Assembly: GCA_030431515.1 (NCBI GenBank)
Contig: JAUIIX010000009.1
Coordinates: 1-64,000, forward strand
Direction of reading: 5' to 3'
From: a bacterium
GTDB lineage: Bacteria; Bacteroidota; Ignavibacteria; Kapaibacteriales; UBA2268
Length of the DNA stretch: 64,000 nucleotides
Shown piece by piece: positions 51,583 to 61,067 of this stretch (its first letter is position 1; each line of letters opens with the position of its first letter). The notes below the pieces were generated by a model. It searched no databases and was not told the origin of the DNA. It saw only the letters and a list, made by a program, of their open reading frames with translations. The position numbers and the translations under genes are program-made.

Positions 51583-54207
51583 TTGAAATTAATAATAATA
51601 ATATTTTTTATTTTCAATTCTATCTATGTGTATTCTCAGATAGATACTTCTCTTGTTATTAAAACTGAAAACCAAATCATTAGTGATACCTTGAATTTGG
51701 ATAATGTGCTAAGTGATACTTTAAAAACTCCTTCAAAAAAATCTTCTTCTGGCTTAGATACAATTATTGAAATGAAATCTTTAGATACAATTTCCCTTAA
51801 TCTTAAAAGCAAAAGAATGAGATTGAAAAATGAATCTGTGATTAATATGGGTGGTAGAAATCTCGAAGCAGATGAAATCATAGTAAGGTTTAGTGAAAGC
51901 ACCTTAGAAGCATTAAGTGGAACAGATTCACTCGGAAATGAATTTGGCTATCCTAAATTAGTTGAAAAAGGTGAAGAGTATTATGGTGAGCGAATTTTAT
52001 ATAATTATAAAACAAGTAAGGGTGTAATCTCTCAAGGAGAAACAGAGCTAAGCGAAGGTTATTATTACGGAAAGAAGATAAAACGTATTTCTCAAAATGA
52101 ATTTAATATTCAAGACGGTTTTTATACACCTTGCAATGAAGAAAATCCGAGTGCATATTTTGGCTCCTCAGAAATGAAAATGATTGGAAAAAGTAAAATA
52201 TTTCTTGACCCGATTGTATTTTATGTTCAAGATATGCCGCTCTTAGTTTATCCATTTGGTTTATTTTTTAATATGCAATCAGGACGCAGGTCAGGATTTA
52301 TTATTCCTCAATTTGATTTTTCATCAACAAGGGGATTAGTTTTCCAAGAGTTTGGATATTACTTTGCTGCATCTGAATATTGGGACACAAAATTAACAGC
52401 CGATTTTTATTCAAAAGGTGGATTTGTAGCAAAGTCATACTCAAGATTCAGAAAAGGTGATGAACTAAATGGTAATGTTGATATTCAATGGGGTAAAACA
52501 AGATTTGACACCGAATCTGAAATGCAAGAAAACTACTCTGTTAATGTTTCAAATTTTAATTGGGCAATAACACCCGAAGATAAAATAAGTGGGAATTTAA
52601 TCTATAAAACTCAAGACTTTAATAGAAGAACTGTATCTAATTTAGCTCAGCGTGTTACTCAAAATGCAAATTCTAATTTATCTTATGCAAAAAATAGTTT
52701 GTTAGTTACAGGTGATAATCTATCGGTAAACTATTCAAGAAACCAACAATTAATTACCGGTGAATTTGACCAAACTCCAAGAGTAGAATATAACTTACCA
52801 AATAAATCTTTATTCAAATTATACAATCAAGACTTTAACTTTTCTTATGGAGTTAGGGGAGAACTGTATCAGAAAAAGACAAGAGATATAAGTTCATTTA
52901 TTGAAGATGAAGTAACAAACTATGATACTACATTTAATACAAATGAAAAATACTATGTATATCATAATCCAAGAATTAGCTATAATGTTCCTAAATTTTG
53001 GAATTTAAGTTTACAACCATCAGTAAATTTCGGAATGAATAATTTTGGAAGGAAAATAGAGAAATACTATGACCCAATAGACGATGAAGTAAAGGAAAAT
53101 GAAATTCAAGGATTTTTCTCAGAATATTGGTGGTCAACAGGTGCAAGATTACAAACTCGATTATATGGTATTACTCAAGCAGAGTTTTTAAGGAAGATAA
53201 ATGTAAAAGGTGCAAGACACACTATAGAACCATCAATCTCTTACAATTACCGTCCAGACCAATCGCAATCAAGTTTTTATGACACATATATTGATAAAGA
53301 TACTAACGAAATAATGTACAGAGTGTTTGAAAAAGATGGAGGTGGTGGTTCATCATCTAATAGAGCTTCTCAAAATTTATCATATAACCTGAACAATAAA
53401 TTTGAAATAAAAGTAGATAAAGGAGATTCAGTTGATGCAGAAAACCTTGAATTGTTAAACTTTAATTTAAATGGTTCTTATGATTTTGAGAGAGATTCAT
53501 TAAAATTTTCAGATATTAGAGCAAATTTTAATACTCCCGTATTAGAGTTTTTAAATTTTTCTGGTAATATAGTATTTGGATTATATGATTCAGACCCTGT
53601 TTTTAATACTACTACTAATCAGATAACATCATACCGTAAAGTAGATAGATCACTCTACGAGGCAGGAAAAGGAATAGCCAAAGTAGAGTCATTTGATATT
53701 GGTATAGGAACTTCATTCTCTGATAAAGGAATATCATTAAATCAAAGACAAGATCAGAATAATCAATCAATTACTGATTCTACAAGAAAAAAATTAGGTG
53801 GAAGGATTTTTAATAATCAAACTAATAACTTTGAAGACTTTGATGTTTTTGGCGATAACACTCCGGGATATGCACCAATTGATTTTGAATGGAATGTAAA
53901 TATAAATGTAAACTATTCAAATAATAGGAGTAATCCATTAAATATTACAGAAACATTTAGAACACAAATCACTATTGATTTAAAACTAACAGAAACTATG
54001 AAATTAGCAGGTGGAATCAATTATGATTTTATCAATAAAGAACTTAATGCACCGCAGATTAGAGTTAGCAAAGATTTAGGTTGTTGGGATATGTCTCTTA
54101 ATTGGACTCCTATTGGTATTCATAGAAGTTTATTTTTCCGTATTGGCTTAAAAGCATCACAACTAAAAGACTTCCAATACCTATTACGTGAAAGTAATAT
54201 TTATTAA
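51583..54207 (+). CDS. lptD: LPS-assembly outer-membrane protein LptD-like
   Basis: An 874-residue outer-membrane protein. The start is TTG 51583, giving the signal peptide MKLIIIIFFIFNSIYVYSQ; no ATG is near. The N-terminal OstA-like beta-jellyroll covers about 85-185 (INMGGRNLEADEIIVRFSE; ISQGETELSEGYYYGKKIKRI; IQDGFYTPCNEE). The long C-terminal barrel starts at about 210 (PLLVYPFGLFFNMQSGRRSGFIIPQFDFSSTRG). The order and motifs fit the large LptD form of Bacteroidota. It inserts LPS in the outer leaflet together with LptE, which is not identifiable here. Confidence 0.87.
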   Translation: MKLIIIIFFIFNSIYVYSQIDTSLVIKTENQIISDTLNLDNVLSDTLKTPSKKSSSGLDTIIEMKSLDTISLNLKSKRMRLKNESVINMGGRNLEADEIIVRFSESTLEALSGTDSLGNEFGYPKLVEKGEEYYGERILYNYKTSKGVISQGETELSEGYYYGKKIKRISQNEFNIQDGFYTPCNEENPSAYFGSSEMKMIGKSKIFLDPIVFYVQDMPLLVYPFGLFFNMQSGRRSGFIIPQFDFSSTRGLVFQEFGYYFAASEYWDTKLTADFYSKGGFVAKSYSRFRKGDELNGNVDIQWGKTRFDTESEMQENYSVNVSNFNWAITPEDKISGNLIYKTQDFNRRTVSNLAQRVTQNANSNLSYAKNSLLVTGDNLSVNYSRNQQLITGEFDQTPRVEYNLPNKSLFKLYNQDFNFSYGVRGELYQKKTRDISSFIEDEVTNYDTTFNTNEKYYVYHNPRISYNVPKFWNLSLQPSVNFGMNNFGRKIEKYYDPIDDEVKENEIQGFFSEYWWSTGARLQTRLYGITQAEFLRKINVKGARHTIEPSISYNYRPDQSQSSFYDTYIDKDTNEIMYRVFEKDGGGGSSSNRASQNLSYNLNNKFEIKVDKGDSVDAENLELLNFNLNGSYDFERDSLKFSDIRANFNTPVLEFLNFSGNIVFGLYDSDPVFNTTTNQITSYRKVDRSLYEAGKGIAKVESFDIGIGTSFSDKGISLNQRQDQNNQSITDSTRKKLGGRIFNNQTNNFEDFDVFGDNTPGYAPIDFEWNVNINVNYSNNRSNPLNITETFRTQITIDLKLTETMKLAGGINYDFINKELNAPQIRVSKDLGCWDMSLNWTPIGIHRSLFFRIGLKASQLKDFQYLLRESNIY

Positions 54208-54275
54208 TTTATTTTATTTTTTATAAATCCTTTTTTAAATTGCAAAATCTCAAATTAAAATTTAAAGGAATTATA

Positions 54276-54830
54276 ATGGACAACCCAGCTCAAACAATGA
54301 TAGACAATTTGGCTAAAAATACAGGAAAAACAATTCACGAATGGGTTGAAATTGTTAAGAATGAAAATTTTGAGAAACATGGCCAGATAATAAAATTTTT
54401 AAAAGAAAAACATAATTTTACTCATGGATTTGCTAATTTAGTTGCTCATAAAGCAAGAGAGTCGGACTCTGCTTCTGTAGAGAATAAAGAAGATTTGGTA
54501 GAAAAGCAATATAAAGGTAAAGAAAATCTAAGAGAAATCTATAATATATTGTTAAAAGAGATTTTGAAATTTGGAGATGATATTGAAGTAGCTCCAAAGA
54601 ATGCTTCTGTAAGTTTAAGAAGAAAAAAGCAATTTGCTTTACTTCAACCAGCAACTAAAACTCGATTTGAAATAGGGTTAAATGTAAAAAATGTTGAAAA
54701 TGAAGGTATCTTAGAATATGTGAAGAGTAAAAATTCAATGTGTTCACATAAAATTAAAATTATGGATAAAAAAGAAATAACAGACGAAGTATATAGTTGG
54801 ATTAAAAAAGCATATCAAGATGCAGGATAA
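54276..54830 (+). CDS. DUF4287-DUF5655 protein
   Basis: A 184-residue cytosolic protein from the ATG at 54276, with AAAGGA 8 nt upstream; the track start at 54240 is an unsupported TTG. The N-terminal DUF4287 part has MIDNLAKNTGKTIHEWVEIV and THGFANLVAHKA. The C-terminal DUF5655 part has EILKFGDDIEVAPKNASVSLRRKKQFALLQPATKTRFEIGL. The two domains often occur together; function unknown. The gene is convergent with hppD, sharing a terminator. Confidence 0.87.
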   Translation: MDNPAQTMIDNLAKNTGKTIHEWVEIVKNENFEKHGQIIKFLKEKHNFTHGFANLVAHKARESDSASVENKEDLVEKQYKGKENLREIYNILLKEILKFGDDIEVAPKNASVSLRRKKQFALLQPATKTRFEIGLNVKNVENEGILEYVKSKNSMCSHKIKIMDKKEITDEVYSWIKKAYQDAG

Positions 54831-54832
54831 AA

Positions 54833-54862
54833 AAAATGGCTGTCTATTTAGACAGCCATTTT
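54833..54862. terminator. Bidirectional terminator
   Basis: A 12-bp perfect stem (aaaatggctgtc / gacagccatttt) with loop tattta, between the convergent 54276 gene and hppD. Confidence 0.86.
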
Positions 54863-54881
54863 ATTTAATATTAGCTTAAAA

Positions 54882-56045
54882 CTATTTATCTAAGTTACCA
54901 CGTTTAGCTTGGTCAACTTCAATAGCTTCGAATAAAGCTTGGAAATTACCTTGCCCAAATCCAGAAGCTCCTTTTCTTCTTTGTATTATTTCATAAAAGA
55001 AAGTGGGTCTGTCACCGATAGGTTTTGTAAATATCTGAAGTAAATAACCTTTACCTTCAACATCAATCAAGATGTTGTTTTTTTGTAATTCTTTAATATC
55101 TTCAGTTAATCCAAAATCTTTGCTTGCTATATCTTCATAGTAAGAGTTTGGTGGTGGGTCTAAAAATTCAACGCCATTCTTTCTTAAATTAGACACTGTA
55201 GTAATAATATCAGTAGTTAGTATAGCAATGTGTTGAATACCAGATCCATGATATTGCATAATATATTCTTCAATCTGACTTCTTTTCAATCCATCATAAG
55301 GTTCGTTAATTGGATTCTTTATAATATCATCTTTAGAACGAACTACTTTAGAAATTAATGCAGAATATTGAGTTGAAATATCACCAGGTCCAAAATCTAC
55401 GAAAGTTTCAAAATCTAAAGATTTATTAATATAACTTGCCCAGTAGTCCATTTCATTAATATTTACATTACCAACAATATGATCAATACCTTTTAAGCCA
55501 GTATCATTTCTTTCAATATTCCAATCAAAATGTGGTTTTTCAAAACCAGGTTGAAACAATCCTTTGTAATTATCATAATTAACAAAATTTATTTCACAGT
55601 CATCATATAGTCTGATTGCAGCCATATCAACATAACCGTCCTTATCTTCTAATTTATAAGGATCTTTAACTGGAATTGCACCATTTTTTAATGCTTTCGC
55701 ATAAGTTACTTCTACATTATCAACTTCTACTGTCCATCTTTTAACACCATCACCATGTCTATTTAAAAAACTATGAATATCATAAGTTTCAGGTTGAAGT
55801 GCAGAAGTTATAACAATTTTAAAGTTTGGATTTGATTCAGACGCTAATAAGAAAGACATTCTGTCTCTATGACCAGTTTCTGGTCCTTTATAAGCAACTA
55901 TGTCCAATCCCATAGCTTTAGCATGCCAATAGGCAAACATTTTTCCAGCACCAGAGTAGAATTCAATGAAGTCATACCCTCTTATTCCCATTGTGTTATT
56001 ATGAATTTTGGTTGGAACACCACCATAACAAATTCCCATTTCCAT
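54882..56045 (-). CDS. hppD: 4-Hydroxyphenylpyruvate dioxygenase
   Basis: A non-haem iron dioxygenase that makes homogentisate in tyrosine breakdown. From the ATG at 56045 (AAAGGAG 7 nt upstream) it has 387 residues; the track start at 56105 lies in the promoter. The N-terminal domain has GYDFIEFYSGAGKMFAYWHAKAMGL. Iron ligands are the His of LKGIDHIVGNV, the His of GIQHIAILTTD and the Glu of FFYEIIQRR, followed by GASGFGQGNFQALFEAIE. Homogentisate dioxygenase and the rest of the pathway are not in the window. Confidence 0.94.
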   Translation of the reverse strand: MEMGICYGGVPTKIHNNTMGIRGYDFIEFYSGAGKMFAYWHAKAMGLDIVAYKGPETGHRDRMSFLLASESNPNFKIVITSALQPETYDIHSFLNRHGDGVKRWTVEVDNVEVTYAKALKNGAIPVKDPYKLEDKDGYVDMAAIRLYDDCEINFVNYDNYKGLFQPGFEKPHFDWNIERNDTGLKGIDHIVGNVNINEMDYWASYINKSLDFETFVDFGPGDISTQYSALISKVVRSKDDIIKNPINEPYDGLKRSQIEEYIMQYHGSGIQHIAILTTDIITTVSNLRKNGVEFLDPPPNSYYEDIASKDFGLTEDIKELQKNNILIDVEGKGYLLQIFTKPIGDRPTFFYEIIQRRKGASGFGQGNFQALFEAIEVDQAKRGNLDK

Positions 56046-56074
56046 AATTTTTCTCCTTTGATAATATATTTTTA

Positions 56075-56106
56075 CAAATTTACGAAATGCAAAATTGTAA
56101 AGCAAA
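56075..56106 (-). promoter_or_regulatory. Bacteroidota-type promoter of hppD
   Basis: TTTG, 20 nt, TAAATTTG on the minus strand, 29 nt upstream of the hppD ATG. It rules out the longer track start. Confidence 0.72.
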
Positions 56107-56140
56107 ACTTATAGATACTTATTATTTAATTTTTTATTAT

Positions 56141-56148
56141 TAAATTTG
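56141..56148 (+). promoter_or_regulatory. Promoter -7 element of the PAS kinase gene
   Basis: TAAATTTG, 28 nt upstream of the ATG at 56177. Confidence 0.5.
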
Positions 56149-56176
56149 TGTAAAAAATCAATAAAATATTAAAAAA

Positions 56177-59100
56177 ATGCAAAATAAGAATATTGAAGAG
56201 CTGATATCAAAGAACCTTGAACTAAAAGCTATACTAAAAACTAATCCTGATTTAATTTTTGTTTTAGATAATGACAGTAATTTTTTAGAGGTATATACAA
56301 ATACTCCTGATTTATTATTTATGCCTATTGAAGAATTTATAGGTAAAAATCTAAGTATAATCATACCACCTGATATATACGATATCATTAAAACCAAAAT
56401 AGAAGATGCTAAAAATAGCTCAACTTTACAAGTTGCTAAATATGATTTGATGATTTTAGACAAAAAATCATATTTCGAAGCAAGAATTCTTTCATTTGAA
56501 GGAGATAAATTAATTTGTATAATTAGAGACATAACAGAAGAAGAAAATTTAAGAATTCAATTAGAAGAAAGAAGTAAATTATTAGATTCGATAACTAAAG
56601 CCAGCCCTTTTTATATATATGTATATGATTTTATTAATAATGAATTTATTTTTAACAATGTAGATTTTTCTGATTATTTTCATGTTGATGATGAAATTTT
56701 AGATATATTTGAAGTATATAGAAGATTATTTCATAAGGATGATTTAAATAAATTTTTAGAAAATCGAAAAAGATTATTAGAAAAAAATACGGATGATACA
56801 TATTCAACAGAAGTCAGAGTATTAGATAAAGAAAATAATTTTATTTGGAATAGAATAACTAATAAAATATTTGAACGAGATGAAAATAATAATCCAACTA
56901 AATTATTAGGAATTATTGAAAATATTGAAAAGCAAAAAGAAAATGAATCAAAGATAATTGAAAGTAGTTTATTTATTAATAATGTCTTATCTATATCACC
57001 TGTTTTCATTGGTATATTTGATAATAATAGTTTGAAATTATCATATATTAATAAAAGGATAGAAGATAGACTGTCTTTCAACTTACAAGAAATCAATGAG
57101 TTTGAAAAATCTTTCTTTTCTTTGATAAATGAAGATGATAAAGAAGAAGTTTTAAATAGTATTATTGATTTATTAAGTTCGAATAAAGATAAAAGCGTAA
57201 ATGTTGAATTTAGGATAAAAGATAAAAGCGGTAAATTTATTTGGCTACAATCAACATTCAGTATATTTGAGAAAAATGCAGACTCAACCAAAATTGTCGG
57301 TGTTGGTATTGAAATCAGCGAACAAAAAGAAAATGAGTTAAAAATTCAAGACCTTGAAAAAAGATGGCAATTTGCAATTGAAGGTAGTGGAGATGGTGTT
57401 TGGGATTGGAATACAAAAACTAATGAAGTATTCTTTTCTAAAATGTGGAAATCTATGATTGGCTTTGAAGATCATGAATTAAAAAATGAATTTGAAGAAT
57501 GGAATAATAGGATTCACCCAGACGACAAAGAAGAAGTATTTTCTAAATTAAATGATTATTTTGAAGGGAAACAAGATGTATATGTTTCACAAAATAGGTT
57601 GTTATGCAAAGATGGTACATATAAATGGATATTAGCAAGAGGTCAAATAATTGAAAGAGATGAAGAAGGAAATCCATTAAGGATTATTGGTACTCATACT
57701 GATATTAATGAATTATTATTAACTCAAGAGAAGTTAATTAATAGTGAAAAAAGATTCAAAAATATTATTGATGCTGCTGGTGAATATATCTGGGAAGCCG
57801 ATGAATTTAGTCGTTATACTTTTGTTTCTGATAGGTTTTATAAGTTGTTAGGTTATACTAAAGAAGAAGTAATTGGTAAGTCACCTTATGACTTTATGAT
57901 TGATGAAGATAAAAGGAAATTACAAAGACAATTCTTTTCAATTAGAAGATCTAAATCAAAATTTAAAGATATTTCATTCAAAATTAGAAGAAAAGATGGA
58001 CAATTTGTTCAACACTCAATAAATGGAAGACCATTATTAGATTCTAACGACGAAATCTTTGCTTATATTGGAGTTGGGGCAGATATTACTGAAAGAGTTG
58101 AACGAGAAATGGAATTAGTAAAAACTCAACAAAAATTAAGTAGTATATTAAATGAAATCAATGATGTTATTTCATCAGTTTCATTACCAGATATGAATTA
58201 TATTTATATTTCTCCTTCAGCTGAATTATTATTTGGTTACTCAACTGATGAATGGTTTAAAAATTCAAATTTATGGAAAGAAGTAATTTATAAAGACGAT
58301 AAATATATAATAGATAAAATAGATAAATTACTCCAAGAAAATGGAAATTTTAAAGATATTGTTTATAGGATAGTTACTAAACATGGTGAATTAAAATGGG
58401 TGAATAGTTCAGGAAGTATAATAAAAGGTAAAAATGGTGAAAGCGATAGAATTGATGGAATTGTAAAAGACATAACTAAACAAAAAATTCAAGAAAATGA
58501 AATACGTTATCGTGAATCTATATTTAACTCATTCGTTACTTTAGCTCCCTATGGAATAGCACTAACAGATCTCAAAACCGGTAAATTTATCGAAATTAAT
58601 GATAAAATATTAGAACCAACTGGCTATACAAAAGTAGAATTTTTAAATCTTAGTTATTGGGATTTAACTCCAAAAAAATATGAAGAACAAGAAAGAATTC
58701 AATTAGATGATTTGAACAAAAAGGGATCCTATGGACCTTATCAAAAAGAGTATATTAGAAAAGATGGTACTACTTATCCTGTTTTACTAAATGGAATTAG
58801 AATTAAAGATAACAATAATGTTGATTTAATTTGGAGTATAGTTGAAGATATTTCTGATAGAGTTGAAAAAGAAAAAGAAATCAAAGAAAAAAATAATAGA
58901 TTAGAACTCGCTGAGAAAACTGCAAAATTAGGGAATTGGGTAGTTGATTTAGTAAATGGAACTGTAACTTGGTCTGATGAAACAAAAAGAATCCACGAAG
59001 TTGATATGGATTTTGTACCTGACATTGAAACAGGTATTAATTTTTATGCACCCGAAGTAAGAGATCATGTTACTAATGTAATTACTGAAGCAATTAAAAC

Positions 59101-61012
59101 AGGTAAAGGTTGGGAATTTGAATTACCTTTAATCACTGCTAAAAATAACAGAGTCTGGGTTAATGCTATAGCTGAAGTATTGCAAGAAAATGGAGTTACA
59201 ACTAAAATTTTTGGTACTTTTCAAGACATAACCGATAGAATTAGATTACAAGAAGAAAGGGATAGTATTTTTAATATGTCTTTAGATATGATTTCAGTTT
59301 GTGGGACTGATGCATACTTTAAGCAATTAAATGATGCTTGGTCAGAAACCTTAGAATATTCGATAGATGAGATAAAAGCTAAACCACTTTGGAATTTTAT
59401 ACATCCAGATGATATTAATAGAACTCAAGAAGCATTTATTAATGTTATGAATGAACCAGTGTTAAATTTTGAGAATAGATATATTACAAAATCAGGCAAA
59501 ATTGTTTGGTTATCGTGGAATGCTCAATCTAATCCAGATGATATGTTAATATATTCAATTACAAGAAATGTGACGACTGCGAAGGAAAGAGAGCGGGAAC
59601 TAAAGTTAGCAAGAATAGCTGCTGAAGAAGCAAATAAGACTAAGAGTGTCTTTTTAGCTAATATGAGCCATGAAATAAGAACACCAATGAACTCAATTTT
59701 AGGATTTGGTGAAATATTGTTAAATCGTCTTGAAAACAAAGAAAATGTAGAGTATGTTAGTTCAATGATGTCGGCAGGTAAAACTTTATTAACTCTTATA
59801 AATGATATTTTAGATTTATCTAAAATAGAAGCAGGAAAATTAAATTTAGAGTTAAAAGATACCAATGTTAAAACAATGATAAAAGAGCTAAGTAATATGT
59901 TTTCAATACTAGCTTCAAAAAAACATTTAACATTTAAATATTTAATCGACGATGCTTTTCCAAAAGTATTAGAAGTAGATGAAATAAGAATTAGACAAAT
60001 ACTATTAAATTTAATAGGGAATGCAATAAAATTTACTGATAAGGGTGGGATAGAGATAGTTCTAAAGCATAAAATCAACAAGAATGATTTAGTAGATTTA
60101 GAAATATCTGTAATTGATACAGGAATTGGCGTTAAAGAAAGCAATTTGAATCTTATTTTTGAAGAATTTAAACAACAAGATGATCAATCAACTCGAAAAT
60201 ATGGTGGAACTGGTTTAGGATTGTCTATTTCTAAAAAACTAGCAAATATGATGAATGGTGAAATTAAAGTAAAAAGTGAATTAGGAAAAGGATCTGAATT
60301 TACTTTATTACTATCTAATTTAAAATATAAAGCAGAGGAACAATTTAAAATTCAAAATGCTTATAATATCACATTCATTAATTCTAAATTATTAATAGTT
60401 GATGATAATGAATTGAATTTATTACTTCTTGAAACAATACTAAAGCAAATTGGAATATTAAATTATGATAAGGCATATACAGGAAAAGAAGCTATCAGTT
60501 TCATGGAAAAAAATACTTATGATTTAGTGCTGATGGATATTCAAATGCCTGAAATGGATGGAATAGAGGCAACTCAGATTATAAAAAATGATATGAAAAT
60601 CAATACTCCAATTATTGCATTATCTGCATTAGCTATGAGTCATAATATTGAAGACAATGCAAAGTATTTTGATGATTATCTAACCAAACCAATTGAATTA
60701 AAAGTAGCATTAGAAGTTTTAAAAAAATATTTAGAATATGAAATAAGTGAAGTTAGCAAAGCAAGCAAAAGCATAAAAGGTTTTGTATCACTTGAAGATA
60801 TTAATTTTATAAAAAATAATCTCAAATTAGATTTGAATAATGTGATTGATACAATGCAAATTAATGAAGTGAATGAAATTGCAAATGAGATTCTTCAAAT
60901 TGGTAAAGAGGCAAATAATAATAATATCATTGAATTTGCTAATACATTGTTTGAATATTCAGATAGTTTTGATATAGAGATGATTACTAAGCATTTAGAA
61001 TTATTAATATAA
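56177..61012 (+). CDS. Hybrid sensor histidine kinase with nine PAS domains
   Basis: A 1611-residue cytoplasmic kinase. Nine PAS units follow one another from residue 10 to about 1135, most ending in a PAC motif such as IGTHTDINELL or DITERVE; several carry HPDD (for example IHPDDKEEVF and IHPDDINRT). The HisKA domain has FLANMSHEIRTPMNSILGFGEIL (about 1158). The ATPase has QILLNLIGNAIKFTD, VIDTGIGV and GGTGLGLSISKKLA. The receiver near 1403-1520 has LLIVDDNELN and LVLMDIQMPEMDG. A degenerate helical tail of about 70 residues follows, without a clear HPt His. There is no membrane segment, so the inputs are intracellular. No partner regulator is adjacent. Confidence 0.93.
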   Translation: MQNKNIEELISKNLELKAILKTNPDLIFVLDNDSNFLEVYTNTPDLLFMPIEEFIGKNLSIIIPPDIYDIIKTKIEDAKNSSTLQVAKYDLMILDKKSYFEARILSFEGDKLICIIRDITEEENLRIQLEERSKLLDSITKASPFYIYVYDFINNEFIFNNVDFSDYFHVDDEILDIFEVYRRLFHKDDLNKFLENRKRLLEKNTDDTYSTEVRVLDKENNFIWNRITNKIFERDENNNPTKLLGIIENIEKQKENESKIIESSLFINNVLSISPVFIGIFDNNSLKLSYINKRIEDRLSFNLQEINEFEKSFFSLINEDDKEEVLNSIIDLLSSNKDKSVNVEFRIKDKSGKFIWLQSTFSIFEKNADSTKIVGVGIEISEQKENELKIQDLEKRWQFAIEGSGDGVWDWNTKTNEVFFSKMWKSMIGFEDHELKNEFEEWNNRIHPDDKEEVFSKLNDYFEGKQDVYVSQNRLLCKDGTYKWILARGQIIERDEEGNPLRIIGTHTDINELLLTQEKLINSEKRFKNIIDAAGEYIWEADEFSRYTFVSDRFYKLLGYTKEEVIGKSPYDFMIDEDKRKLQRQFFSIRRSKSKFKDISFKIRRKDGQFVQHSINGRPLLDSNDEIFAYIGVGADITERVEREMELVKTQQKLSSILNEINDVISSVSLPDMNYIYISPSAELLFGYSTDEWFKNSNLWKEVIYKDDKYIIDKIDKLLQENGNFKDIVYRIVTKHGELKWVNSSGSIIKGKNGESDRIDGIVKDITKQKIQENEIRYRESIFNSFVTLAPYGIALTDLKTGKFIEINDKILEPTGYTKVEFLNLSYWDLTPKKYEEQERIQLDDLNKKGSYGPYQKEYIRKDGTTYPVLLNGIRIKDNNNVDLIWSIVEDISDRVEKEKEIKEKNNRLELAEKTAKLGNWVVDLVNGTVTWSDETKRIHEVDMDFVPDIETGINFYAPEVRDHVTNVITEAIKTGKGWEFELPLITAKNNRVWVNAIAEVLQENGVTTKIFGTFQDITDRIRLQEERDSIFNMSLDMISVCGTDAYFKQLNDAWSETLEYSIDEIKAKPLWNFIHPDDINRTQEAFINVMNEPVLNFENRYITKSGKIVWLSWNAQSNPDDMLIYSITRNVTTAKERERELKLARIAAEEANKTKSVFLANMSHEIRTPMNSILGFGEILLNRLENKENVEYVSSMMSAGKTLLTLINDILDLSKIEAGKLNLELKDTNVKTMIKELSNMFSILASKKHLTFKYLIDDAFPKVLEVDEIRIRQILLNLIGNAIKFTDKGGIEIVLKHKINKNDLVDLEISVIDTGIGVKESNLNLIFEEFKQQDDQSTRKYGGTGLGLSISKKLANMMNGEIKVKSELGKGSEFTLLLSNLKYKAEEQFKIQNAYNITFINSKLLIVDDNELNLLLLETILKQIGILNYDKAYTGKEAISFMEKNTYDLVLMDIQMPEMDGIEATQIIKNDMKINTPIIALSALAMSHNIEDNAKYFDDYLTKPIELKVALEVLKKYLEYEISEVSKASKSIKGFVSLEDINFIKNNLKLDLNNVIDTMQINEVNEIANEILQIGKEANNNNIIEFANTLFEYSDSFDIEMITKHLELLI

Positions 61013-61014
61013 AA

Positions 61015-61044
61015 AAAAAGGAATTACTTATGTAATTCCTTTTT
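61015..61044. terminator. Bidirectional terminator
   Basis: Stem aaaaaggaattac / gtaattccttttt with loop ttat, between the convergent PAS kinase and susD-like genes. Confidence 0.86.
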
Positions 61045-61067
61045 TATTTTCATCCAAAGAATATAAA

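Noticed and set aside
59524-60144. Minus-strand ORFs of 186 and 206 residues inside the PAS kinase gene
   Set aside because: Antisense shadows of a well-supported coding frame; Ser/Leu/Ile-rich as expected from the complement of an AT-rich gene.
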